A stretch of DNA of 64,000 nucleotides, from the NCBI GenBank assembly GCA_026929865.2, contig CM049403.1, positions 21,050,001 to 21,114,000 of the forward strand, written 5' to 3'. Shown here piece by piece: positions 12,083 through 23,604 of the stretch (positions within the stretch are counted from its first letter, which is position 1; every line of letters begins with the position of its first letter). Below the pieces are notes generated by a model, which had not been told where the DNA came from, did no database searches, and saw only the letters and a program-made list of their open reading frames with translations. The DNA comes from Hyperoplus lanceolatus. Its lineage: Eukaryota > Chordata > Actinopteri > Uranoscopiformes > Ammodytidae. The translations under genes and the position numbers were made by a program.

Positions 12083-12707
12083 GAAATGATTTGTGAATCC
12101 AGTGTCAAATGCCATTCATCTGCTCATTTAACAGCTGAGATTAACTTGAGGAGAAGGAGTTTGAAAGTAAAATACCAGTTGAATCAATTTTCAATTATAT
12201 TTTCAGGATAATAAAAAGGACACTTCCCAGACTGCTGGATACAGTCCACTGTATTGTACAGAAGCGGCAGACATCCAACAATCCATCCACCTCTTTTACT
12301 GTATAGTTTAAATCATGTCTTTCAACCCACACTGCCAGTCCGCTCAATCTTATTTTGAAAAGTCCAGGAGAAGGTCCAGGCAATCTCTTGTTTGGCGTAT
12401 TGTTAGTGAAAGCAGAGCAGAGCAAATACAGGATTTTGTGATTCAATTTTAGGAGAAAGTATTGATGTTAAAGTCCTCTTCTCTGTACTGTTCTTTAAAG
12501 AATATATCATTAATAATACTTATGCTCTATTTTTTATGATAAATATTAGTGCTAAGATAGCGAATGATATAAAAAATTGAGATTTAAAAATTAGATGAGT
12601 TACAGCCTCAGATTCTCCAAACTTAAAATCTCCATATCTTCGTGAGTTATTTGTGTCCACAAGAGAATAAAGGTTACATGCATAAGGAACAGTGACAGCA
12701 GCATGAC
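12083..12707. other. Unique-looking spacer between two related MITEs
   Basis: AT-rich DNA without gene or repeat signature. It separates copies A and B of the same TTAA family. Confidence 0.4.
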
Positions 12708-13009
12708 TTAGAGCGGCTACGAGGAACTTTTAAATATCTTTAAAACAGCCTAATTGTTCCTCCGATAATCATAAAATTACCTTCAACAGCAAACGAGACC
12801 ATCAGTACAAAGAAAGCAGTTTGTATATAGTTTTTATTAATGCCTCTAGTCTGGTCGAACACCCAGTCCGATTTTTGGCTTGCACATGCAGGCTCTATGG
12901 TCACATATTGGTCGCAGATTTCAGTGTAGAGCAGCAACGCGATTTGAGTAGCCTATCCCTCCAGGTAAGGGAAGGGGAGCCTTGTTTGAGACAGTTATTT
13001 GTCGTCATA

Positions 13010-13180
13010 ATGGCTGATAACGGGGCAGAACCATCAAAGAAAAAAATTAACTTCAATGAAGAACAATAAAAAGCTAAAAGGGAGAGTGATAGACGGGCGG
13101 GAAGAGGGCTTTGCCAAGCAACGTGTAAACAATCTAACGGGAGTGAACTAGTCCTGCAGTGTTTACTCCTAAGTGAATGA
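13010..13180 (+). pseudogene. Short decayed frame inside copy B
   Basis: A frame starting at 13010 reads MADNGAEPSKKKINFNEEQ, then stops. The sequence after it continues in a related but broken frame (KAKRESDRRAGRG). The inverted copy at 47581-48489 holds the equivalent start (MTDNGAEPSKKK) with different frame damage. The lysine/arginine-rich start resembles N-terminal segments of transposon-encoded proteins seen in fish. I infer a fragment of an ancestral transposase exon captured in a non-autonomous family, but no domain is complete. Confidence 0.35.
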
Positions 13181-13331
13181 GTGGTATTAAAACAAAGTTT
13201 ACTTTGCTTCATCATCATCAGATGACCATTATTCATCTGAAATAATCATTATTTACAACAACATAAACACATTACCTCATCGTTATTCATACTGTCGTCT
13301 CTCGTTCATTCGCTTCCTGTGAGGGCTCAGA

Positions 13332-13452
13332 ATATTTCAGCTCCGTGAGATTGGTTAGTGACACTGCATCAACTCATTTCAATCAGGTGTGTGTGGCACT
13401 GACTGGCATTAGTTGATGCAGTGTCACTAACCACTCTCACAGAGCCGAAAAG
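13332..13452. repeat. Internal long palindrome of copy B
   Basis: Arms of about 50 bases (cores ggttagtgacactgcatcaa and its complement ttgatgcagtgtcactaacc) are separated by a short GT-rich loop. The same structure is conserved in copy C at 47756-47872 and absent from copy A. It may be a nested foldback element or a structural feature of the family. Confidence 0.85.
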
Positions 13453-13621
13453 ATACTCACACTTTCAAAACGGACATGGACTATATTGCGTCCTAATCAT
13501 TTGACACTTGCTACGGCCGGCACGTGCTAGAAAACAGCTGTACGACAGCTGGCGTTGTAGAAATACTACCGCTTTTGTCCAAAGGGGCCGCCAGCCGCCA
13601 AAGTTCCTCGTAGCACCTTAA

Positions 13622-16600
13622 ATGTCAACAGAATTAGATTTTCCCCCACGGTACCTAGGCGATAATGCAGAGAAACAGGGACCACTTATATACTTTTAAT
13701 AATTTAAAGTAATCCAATGCTGTAAAAGTTTATCAATGTCAGAGTCAAACCTTGATAATGTGTGAGGTGCAGAGGTAACCATCTGTCAATGGCATTGAAC
13801 AAATCCTCCCCGATGGCCAATTAGATACCTGCTATTTCCTTCTGCTAACTCTCCTCATCCGGTGTCATGAAGGATCTTCCCTCTTCTAAATCCAGTGCCA
13901 TGGACATTCTTTTTCCCCCCGAAGCTTCTAGCTTCTTCAGAATGGTTGTTATTGATTGAGCCAGCGGAGTCTGGACAGTCAGTAATTAAACGGAACGACT
14001 GGTGGGTGTAAAATTAGCCTTTGTGTCATTAGACTGGAACGACAGAGTGGGTAAAAGAACAAGTGCAGCCGAGATGACTGATGACTGAAGGCCAATTAAA
14101 ACGCAGAGTGTAGAAGGGATGAGAAGAATGGCTGAAGATGTGGCAAAGAAGAATATGGATTGGTCTTGGATAATGAACTCTTCAACCACCATCGATCTGC
14201 TAGGAAAGAGACGGTGGATCAAGGATCCACTCTGAAGGAGATCAGAGGAATCAGCGGATAGTTTACATTAGATCTCAAGACACATTTGTAAACAGTACAT
14301 TGTTTCCCATCTGTTGAAACTGTTGAAAATTGTTATTTTTATGCTAATCCAAACCACTCTTTTAAAAACCAATAGACATCTGTTCAACAACAGGTGTCAT
14401 GATCATGGACCTTCTTGAGGGTGTTTATTGTCATTGTATGAACAGTGAAACTTTCAAGTCACTCAAACAGTGCTTGTTACCCTTATGCATTAACATCACA
14501 AGAATAAAGTGTTCTTGGCATGCCAAAATGAGAAAGAGGAGTGACAATGTAAATGTTTAAAGCAATTTTAGTTTGGCAGATATGAACATGCAACATATTG
14601 TAACACTGTTTAACATTACTGGCCTCATTGTATTTAAACTTTATGCAGTGGTGTGCTACAACTGGGATGTTCAGTACAGCGTTAGCAGCCTCACAATCTG
14701 TTTAAACCAAGTGCCCATTGACAGAATGCTCCATCATGCTAGCAGTCACAACGATTCTGTAGTTGAGGTCATCAGATAATATTTTGTTGCTAATTTATGT
14801 TTTATTTGACAGGGTTTGTATATCTGCGACATCCAGTGAGCCATAAATATAAAATCTAGCATGTAATAGAGGCACAAATTCCAGCCAAGCATTTCCTCTC
14901 CTTTATAAATCAGTAACACATGGGGTGCATTGCTGTAATACCCATGGTTAAGCGTGTAACATTTGGGTGAAGTCCCTTGTAAGCCTCTGTCCAACAAAAG
15001 GAGCTCTCTGGATGAAAATGCCATGACGTCAGCTCTGTTTCCAGACTGATCTCTGGAACCAATACTGCTCCCTGGCATGGCTGCTAACCTTGGATAGTTT
15101 GAATTAAATCAAGATTTGAGGTAAGAGGAAAGAAAAAAAAATACCTCAAAATTTAAATGAATTGCAACTTTGTTCGAGAAAAGTGCTCTCTGATTTCCCT
15201 GAATAATGGATCTGACTGTGTTGTATTTATTGGATTTGACATCCCATCTCGAAATGTGCCAGCTGTGTTTAAAGTTTGAAAGAAAATGCCGATGTGCAGT
15301 TTTATGCATTTTACATAGCAAACGTTGAATCCTCCTGATAGCAGATCTTGGCATTGCCAAAGGGAATCTTGGATGGCATGTGAGGACATGGCCGTGGGAT
15401 TTTAGATAATGACCAATCACTATCTATGATCACATTCAGCCAAGTGCACTGTGCCAATATGAGTCTGACAGTAAGTCCATCCTTGGGGAACTACCTGTGT
15501 AGCTACTACATCTGAAGTTGTGCTCCATCAAAGAGAGTCAATAAATATTTCTCTGCAACTTTTGAAGTGCAGTCTCTGCCTTCCTTCTTGGATTCAAAGA
15601 CTGAATTATTGAATGCCAGCATTGGGGTTACTATCAAAGGCAGCATGTCCTATGATGTAATGGGAAATTATTTTTGTTGAGTCTTGGAGAAAGCGTTGGC
15701 TGATAATGAAAACTACAGATTAAGAATAACATTAAAAAGTTTACATATTTAAATATTTTCATTTGGTCTAATATGCATACAACACAACATAGAGAAGATA
15801 AGTTGAAGAAAGAAACTAAAATGAAAATGATTAAAAAACAGAAATGTGTTCCAATATCTGTTTTCCAAGATGTGAAGGAGTGAGCAGAAACACTTTACAA
15901 TCTGTAAATATGTGCATTAATCTAACATATGATTCAGGCATGGTCAGGGACTTTACATTAATCTAACGTGTAAGGTCTATGCTAAACGAGGGTTATCTAG
16001 TCTTTTCATGGTTTGAAAATATCTGCTCATCACATCTGGACAAAGGTCAGAATCTTGCAGCAGAGTATGAACACTTCCATAGCAATATAATTGAACATAT
16101 TCAGAATGAAGGATTCACATAACTTCATGTATGTGCTCTGTACAATATCAGAAATGTATTCAGAACATGGCAGTCCATCAATCTGCTTCACAGCTCAATG
16201 TATTGAGTTGCACAAAATCATTATCAGATAAATGTTAAAAATAATAAAGAGATAGCACTGTTAAGCAAGCCATTATAGGATTTGCCAAATGGCTATGATC
16301 ATGGTCAACCGCCTAGCCAACTGAGTCTTTATTTATGCTGGTGTCTACTGTGGAATTTTTAGTAACCAACCTTAAATACATAATTAAAAAACACATTTTT
16401 ATGTGCAATGTCACCTGATTTTCTGATTTATTAATTAAGAAGCCTCCTATCTAATTATTGGTGAGTTTAATCAGTTTTATGTTAATGCTCCTATGTACTA
16501 CTTTTTCTATTTTGTTCCTCCTGCCTGCCTTTTTTTATTACAATTTTGTTTCTTCTTGAGACCGTTTTTAAGATAAGTTGCACTCTAATTCAAACAAGAT

Positions 16601-19092
16601 TGGGTCAGTGGGCTGCCTCCCTTCCACACATCAGTTGCATCACTTCAATTGAATGTACTTTTTCACACTCTTGGTGCTCTCAGAGCCCCTTATCTAATAC
16701 GATTTATCTGCATTGCACCACATGTGGCTGGGAAATTACAAGCTGGGAAGCCAGAAAATGTTTCTGATCAGTCCTTTCAAGTTATCAGTTGACTGACATT
16801 CTAGAGAAAAAACCTGTGGTCTGGGTGTCCTAGTCTGTATTTGCCATCACTCTCACAAAAGCTTCTCAGACAGGAGCAGGGACTAGTACTTGAGGGAGGA
16901 AATGTATAAATTGCACCCCTACATGTTGTAAAATGCACTTAGTTCTCCACTGGTTGTGTCCATTTTTTCTTTGATCAGGAATCATTACATTTTTAATCAA
17001 ACATTTGTTTATCATGAGATCCAAAATGTTTATCCATCCTGGTTTTAAATGTTTGTTAATGTTTGTGAATTGGGTTTATGTGGCTGTGGGTTGATTGAAG
17101 GGATAGGCGGTTGGTACCTTGCCTATGGCCAATCAGCAGTGCCCATATAGTGATCATGAAATCAAACCTGTGTAATTTTGCCTATGTCATGTAAGAAAAA
17201 TAAATATGAATGCAAAGACGGCTACATCCATATAGGTATACACACGGTTCCTGTCAGCTCCATTGTCTTCATGATCTGACCCCTTAAATAAACCCATCGT
17301 CCAAGGCTCTGAGGCTTATTAATATTGCAGCTCTGTATGTATTCATTATGAATGAGAACAAGTGTGAAGACTTGGGAACGGGCTGCAAAACAGAACAAGG
17401 CAATCGCTGTAACAATGCAGGTCACACAGATAATCAGCATGCCCAATCAACCTCAGTTTAAGTGACAGGCTCATACTTGGCAGTGCTTAGAAAAACTCCT
17501 TAAAAGGTTTCTCCATTTTCTACAATGTGTAGGTAAAGCACCTGTTAGCATAGCAGATCGAATCAGGGAGAATTCTCTAATCGCTTTTTTAATGTGGTAT
17601 GTGAGCTCCGGAAAAATGCTGATGAAAGCCAGTGAAGTTTGCGTGAGACATTATGCAGATGTGGACAGTACAAAGTATGATTGATTTTCCTGCTTCAGTG
17701 TTAAATGAAAAACTTCAAATCGCTCAATGAAGAAACTTACTAAAAGGGATTTAATGCCAAGGTGTTTCTTTCTATCTACTCTCTATTTAACTCTGCCACT
17801 GTTTTGTCACAATGGGAATTCATATTCCCAGAACAAGGGGACCTCTCAGTGCTATTGGAATGTATCGTTTTAAATAATGAATGTGTTTCCATTAAAATGT
17901 CCCGTGACATCTGTGTCGTCTGACCTGGCACAACAGCTTCTGACAGTGTAGTGCCACAAGGTGCTGAACCGGGTCCGCTTGCACTTGCCCCACGTTGTTG
18001 TCAACTGTGAGTACGACAACTATGGTTAAGTGCTTCCTGATTTAGATCCACCACAAGAGTGCAGGGCAGAAAAAAGCTAATGCTCACATTGTATCTTGTT
18101 TTTGTTTTGTGTTTTTAACTCTTTGTAAAGGGCCAGGCTAGCTGTTTTCCAAGACAGGAATTGCATGCTAACGCTAGCTTTTAACTTTTCTCGTGACTTA
18201 AGAGACATTAGCGAGGAAAACATCTTCTTGTTAAGCTCTTGAAAAGAAAGCAAAGAAGTGTATTTCACAAAATGTCAACACAGTCTCAACAAAAATGAAC
18301 AATTATTGTAGAAATCTTCCAAACACAGTTATTGTAAAAAGATTTTCTTAAAATGCACACATAAGCAGTGATATTTTCTAGTTTGAAAGTGTCTCTACTT
18401 TATTGTCACCCTCACTTTTATTAGAAGCTATTTCCGAGCCTCAGCTTGTACAGCATCTACATTTGAATATTCAACGCACGAAGCATGTGCACGCAAGCAC
18501 ACATTATCACCTTTGGACTTGTGCCTTTTATGTCACCTTCTTTCAACAATGACACATATCTTATATGTTTTCTCAGTCACTACAGTATATCTCCCTACAG
18601 CAACACACGTGCATACACACACACACACACACACACATAAACACACACACACCTCAATTCTCTGGTGGAGATATAACTGTATCTGTGCTGCCAGGTGTGC
18701 TCTCAGCGGTGGCTTTGACCCCAGACAGGGATCTGATCTCTGCTGCACCACGGGGATACAACGACAAAGCTGCTCCAAACATTTATTTTCTCATCTTTTC
18801 TCTCCACGGCAACTGTTATCACCTCTGTCAACCCTCATGGATAGGGGCGGTGCACTGTTGACAGGCATTTTCCTGCTTTAGGACTTTACTTTCACAGATT
18901 GAATTAAGTTAACAGGCTTTCCTGCTAACTCTTTAAGTATTGAAAATGACTATACAGTTATAATAACAATGTATGAAATGACTATGTGAAAACACAGTGA
19001 TGATGCGGAAATGCTCACTCATGGGGATGAAACTATAAAAAATTCTTTCTCCAATCCCTTGGCTTTGAACAACTTATTTTTCCCTGTACCTC
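13622..19092. other. Unique-looking DNA, no gene recognised
   Basis: About 5.5 kb of AT-rich sequence with only short chance frames, the longest 110 codons on the minus strand at 14746-15078. One simple-repeat tract (18614-18653) is listed separately. A few words near 18130-18180 resemble a common fish repeat but are too short to call. Confidence 0.4.
18614..18653. repeat. (CA)n microsatellite
   Basis: About 40 bp of CA dinucleotides interrupted once by TAA. Confidence 0.95.
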
Positions 19093-19095
19093 TAA

Positions 19096-19322
19096 AGCCC
19101 AGTTCAGACCAAAGATTCGCCTTGCAACTGCTTGCAACTCGCAACTCCTTGCGACGAGACGGTTGAGACGTTCTAAAACTGGACCTTGCGATTTGACGCC
19201 TTGCAATGGCTTGCAACGCGCTGCAACGAGCAGTTCACACCGCTGCAATTTCTACCCCGCGACGTTCTAAAACCGTCTCGTCACAAGCAGCGGCAAGGCA
19301 AATTTTTGGTCTGAACTGGGCT
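19096..19322. mobile_element. Harbinger-like MITE, 227 bp
   Basis: The left end is agcccagttcagaccaaa, and the reverse complement of the right end is the same 18 bases before diverging. TAA stands on both sides (19093-19095 and 19323-19325), matching the 3-bp TWA target of PIF/Harbinger elements. The interior has repeated ttgcaac/gttgcaa-like and cgttctaaaac words in both orientations. It has no coding capacity. Confidence 0.75.
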
Positions 19323-19325
19323 TAA

Positions 19326-20216
19326 AAGTTTTAAAACTCTACTGTACTCTACATGCACTACAGGCATCAGACACGATAAGTGACTTGTGTGATCATAGTG
19401 GTGTGTTTTAGCCTCTAAAAAGCCAGACAGTGGTCCAAGAATAAGAGTTTACATATTGGACACTCATCTGTTCGCCATGTACACAGCTCAAAATGAATGA
19501 TTATGTTGTTCTTCATTTGCTGAATGTGTAAATAAGCAACTGTTTGCCAAAAAGTTTCACATATCAACTTTAAAGATAATGACAATATCAATGCTGCCTC
19601 AAGTGTCCAACAAAATATCTAATTGCAGGGTTAATTCATAGTCACAACTATTTACATACTGTGTTAAGAACAATAAAGGAATGTTTCGTAAATGTTTGAT
19701 GGTTTCATGAAACCTTCTCCACTGCTTGACATGTGAAAGCTAGAGGGTGTAGCTTTATCCCTTTGAATTATATTACTATGTAGTGACTATAGCCTTATTT
19801 CAATTCCCCTGGTGACATGATTGTGTATAGTACAATTGCAACAAACTTGACATCTTCTGTATGACAAGCAAGAAAAAATATATTGTTTTAACTCCATTAA
19901 ACTGGACTTCACGGCAGTGCTTTCTAAGTTTAAAGGGTAGCCTGTGGGCAATACTGTATATTGCAATGTATGGTAAACTGTGCCAACTTGTAGTGACTTC
20001 CTGAGGAGCCCAACTGGGAAGCTGAGGAAGAAATTAAGTTACACTGGTTGATATAAAAGCCTTAGTAATTGTGTTTGTTGCAATCATGTATTAAATACAA
20101 AGATACAGATACATCAACAAGCTTCATTTTCTCCAAGCATAGAAAGGTAAAGTCCCCACTGTAGTGTACACATGCAGGGGGCTGGTGCATCAATAAAAAG
20201 CAGTGCCGGCCGGAGA
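19326..20216. other. Unique-looking DNA, nothing recognised
   Basis: AT-rich, no long open frame, no repeat element recognised. Confidence 0.4.
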
Positions 20217-20231
20217 TCTCTCTCTCTCTCT

Positions 20232-20277
<46 letters not shown>
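20217..20277. repeat. (TC)n microsatellite
   Basis: About 61 bp of TC dinucleotides with two TTTC interruptions near the start. Confidence 0.95.
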
Positions 20278-20278
<1 letters not shown>

Positions 20279-22137
20279 GCAATGCATCAGGTGTCTTTTA
20301 CTACAGATTTGCCCTTTGAATAATTCACAGGGCTCTTCCACCTTTTTTAAAGACACCCTATCTCATTCATTATTTAGGTGCCTTTTCACTGGGGTAGGAG
20401 TCACCTTCAATTATTCAACAACAATATAGAGCCTTGCAAGGGGTTAATAGGGTGTTTGCTGGCACTGAGCGGTAGGGGAGGTAAAATGGGATGTGGAGGT
20501 GGTGATGTGGAGGTGGGCGGTGGGAAAGATTTATGATACAGGTCTTGTGACTGGGTGAGAGATTGAGGGCCCCGGGGAATACAACTGTGAGACTGAGAGA
20601 GAGATCGAGGCGGAAAACGGTTTGTGATGATGGGGAAGCATCAGGAGACCCTCCTGCCCCAAAGCGAGACATATGAGGTAATGTGTGTGTTTGTACTGAA
20701 AGAAAGAAAGAATTCAATTACAGAAAGTCATGATATCTGGTTCTGTGTCTAGGGGGGGTTCCCTTAACACATTGAGTATATCTTTATTTTTAAAGCTTAG
20801 TTTGTCTTAATAAGGTCTTCTCAACTGCTTTTCCTGCTTTGTTTTGTCGGTGTGAGATTGTTTGTGGGTAGCTTTGTTGAAACACCTGTTGTGCATAAGG
20901 TTTCATTACTGTCTGTAATGTCTGACTGGAAGATGGTGTCCATGAACCAGGGTTACCTCTTCTCGACTACGGAACACATTATACGGGTAAATCATTTCTT
21001 AAGAGGTAATTGTAGTGTAGCTGAAAGATCTTTGTAATTGAGTGCATCTGCATGCTAATTTAATCATCGAACAAGGAGAGGGAGGATACTTACCGTGATG
21101 TGTGATTTATCCAATATGCAAAACATGAGAACGAGGCAGAAAGACACTCAGACTCTTGATTTGTGATGAATAATACTTAAATTACCACCCTGTTACAGAA
21201 CTTCTTAAACAGGGAATGCAATATTCAAAAGACAATTAATTATTCCCAAAAAGGTATGTGGGGAAAAAAAAGAATCAGAAGCAAAGCACTGATCTTGCAG
21301 TTTTCAATTTGTATCTTCAACAAATTGCAACATGTAAAAACAAATTACAAGATAATTGAGCAAAAAAACGCAAACTCAAAACATATGAGGTTGTGCTGTT
21401 GGTCAGTAACACTGAAGAAGATGTTCCTTATACCACTAAAACCTTCCCTATAGTTCTTGAATATCTCTCAAGACAACACTTTAGGTTTGAAATAGCTTGG
21501 CTTCTGATAACAAAATGTTATGGTTTCAAACAAATCTCTGCCTTTCTGCCCCTCAGCTATGGTTTACTCCGGTGTTGTCTCTGTTATCTCCTTCCTCGTG
21601 GCATTCCTCACCTACGTCTTTCACAACCAGGAGGTGGGAAAGGTGCTCTCGCCCAGGGCTCATGGGTAATTCTGTACAAATTCACGACATAAAATTGTGA
21701 TTCTACAGCTACACTTTTTCTTTTTTCCACTTTTTAGAATATTGACCAAAATATTCAATTCAAACCAAATGTTTGATTTAGTTTTTTGTTATAGGAGACA
21801 GGAATATGGTGTGTTTTTAAGCTTTAGAGCTGGAATATACAGTATATACTTGTCACGGAAATAGCACAAGTGATAAACACTCATATACAATTGAAACATT
21901 AAAAGGATGATTTAATTAAACTGAATTTGTATCACCTTAGGTCAGTGCCATGAGTGTCATTTAGAAAAGCCATGAAAAAATTTAGAGAAATTGATCAAAT
22001 TAAAAGCCATTCAAAAAATGCATACAGTATACAGTTAAGAATAATACAAGTTATTTTAAAATATATAAAGAACTTTTTTCAATTAATATTTTGAATGCAA
22101 TAAAAAAGGATAGTTTTATTTTAAGTTAAGTTAAGAT
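20278..22137. other. Unique-looking DNA, nothing recognised
   Basis: No gene or mobile element was identified. The open frames here, up to 100 codons (20415-20717 minus), lack domains and splice context. Confidence 0.4.
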
Positions 22138-22430
22138 TAGTCTATTTTCGCGACTTGCGCACTGATGGCTCATACTTGTGCATTATCGGCGCAGTGACTC
22201 GAACATGGACTGTGACTTGTACATTGATGATTAAGAATAAAGGAAATGCAGAAAATAAGAAAAGGATAAAAGCAATGTAGACAACAACAATAAAAATATT
22301 GGTTGATAAGAACAGCTATAGTTCAACCAATATATCCAATCAGATTAAAGCATGATGACTCAGACTTGAACACTGGAGACTCAAGAGTGACTCGGACTCG
22401 AGAATGTGTTACTCGATTACAACACTGGTT
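22138..22430. repeat. Degenerate gactcg-rich repeat
   Basis: Imperfectly repeated words (gacttgcgcactg, gtgactcgaac, gactcagacttgaacactg, gactcggactcgag) occur in two clusters, 22150-22225 and 22360-22430. This wording resembles a repeat common in fish genomes, but no terminus can be defined. Confidence 0.35.
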
Positions 22431-22554
22431 TAAGGAAACTTGAACAGGTCTTTCTACTATTAAAATCATGAACCTTCTATTTTTGTAATGTATTTTTAGC
22501 TTCGAATCAAACCCTTTTTGCTACCTTTCTGCAGGATTCAAGTGGCTGGAAACA

Positions 22555-22830
22555 GCCATCACATTCAGCTTCTCTGGCCATTAATTCATTACATTAATTT
22601 GCCAGGTCCACCCTGCAATTGATCAAAAGCTATAATTTTGCAATGTTATCGTTATCATCACTAATTGATTTGATGATCCATGTGTCCCATTAATAATGTA
22701 ATAGATGGGAGATTAAGAATTTAACTGTCCATTGCCATTAATGTGATCAAGATGTAATTAATGAATGAGCTACATTTCATTTAATTTAATCAAACTCAAT
22801 TTTATGCAGTCCAGTTTCAGCCCATATATC
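22555..22830. promoter_or_regulatory. ATTA-rich stretch resembling a conserved non-coding element
   Basis: Non-repetitive sequence with at least eight TAAT/ATTA cores, several as attaat or taattaat (for example near 22580, 22660, 22690 and 22755), plus ATTTGCAT-like and caattgatc words. Such density is typical of homeodomain-bound enhancers in vertebrate gene deserts. The assignment is an inference from composition only. Confidence 0.25.
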
Positions 22831-23235
22831 CTGCCAGCACACAGATAATAAATGCCTGAAGTTGAATGATGTGGAAAGTTTTTAAATATCTTTTTTAAAG
22901 ACCTACGTTTTGGAGATTTTGTGACCTCCCCATATACAAACTATGCATTTATCAGATTGGCTTTCAGATAAATGAATGCCCTGTAAAACACAGAAGTGTA
23001 GCAGCGATATTCCTTCAGTCAGGCAAATATACTCATACTAATGGTGCTAAGACTTTATTTTTTATATATGCATTTCTTTTTTGAAGAAGAAGACCCAAGA
23101 CAGTCGTCAGATACAGTATTTTTTATTTACAAGTAATTTACAATAAATGTTATTGTAAATTAAAAATTGTATTGTAAATTTTAAGTACAGATAGAGAAAC
23201 TTGCTGAAGTGGCCAACCTTTTTTCATTTCCACCA
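22831..23235. other. AT-rich DNA with a small hairpin
   Basis: Nothing gene-like. A short AT hairpin (aatttacaata and its complement) sits at about 23135-23161. Confidence 0.4.
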
Positions 23236-23255
23236 TCTCTCTCTCTCTCGCTCTA

Positions 23256-23292
<37 letters not shown>
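23236..23292. repeat. (TC)n microsatellite
   Basis: About 57 bp of TC dinucleotides with interruptions near 23250-23260. Confidence 0.95.
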
Positions 23293-23298
<6 letters not shown>

Positions 23299-23604
23299 CA
23301 GTTAGAAATGCTGCAGCTCCCCCTATTGGCATGGATCAGGTGGGAACCTTCTGGAGATCAAAGTTTCACAGCTTTATCAAACCCTGCTCTGTAATGTAAT
23401 GGACACTGCTGCCAGGAAACAAGACCTGACCAACATTTGACTCGTATGAAGAGGTAATCTTCATCTAAGATCAGTGCACTGCGGTTTGCCTAAATGGTAC
23501 AGGCAACAGAGCGATGGCGAACATGCCATTAAGGCAATCATGAGTGTAATTAAGCATGCCTAATCTCAAATGTCATCGATAACTGCCTCATTCTACAGTA
23601 CATC

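Larger units (their letters stand above)
12712..13617 (+). mobile_element. TTAA-flanked element, long member (copy B), 906 bp
   Basis: The right flank is TTAA (13618-13621) and the left flank is the one-base variant TTAG (12708-12711). The left end reads gcggctacgaggaactttt after one base, and the reverse complement of the right end reads ggtgctacgaggaactttgg. A nearly full-length relative lies inverted at 47581-48489 (909 bp). It carries a short frame fragment at 13010 and a long internal palindrome at 13332-13452. The TTAA target and AGG-type termini would fit a Kolobok/T2-like or piggyBac-like superfamily; without a transposase I cannot decide. Confidence 0.8.

Noticed and set aside
18125..18185. 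Words resembling a common fish repeat (gccaggctagctgttttcc)
   Set aside because: Too short and without defined ends to call an element.
23131..23180. AT-rich hairpin with taaatt/aattta arms
   Set aside because: Short, low-complexity sequence; such hairpins are expected in AT-rich DNA.
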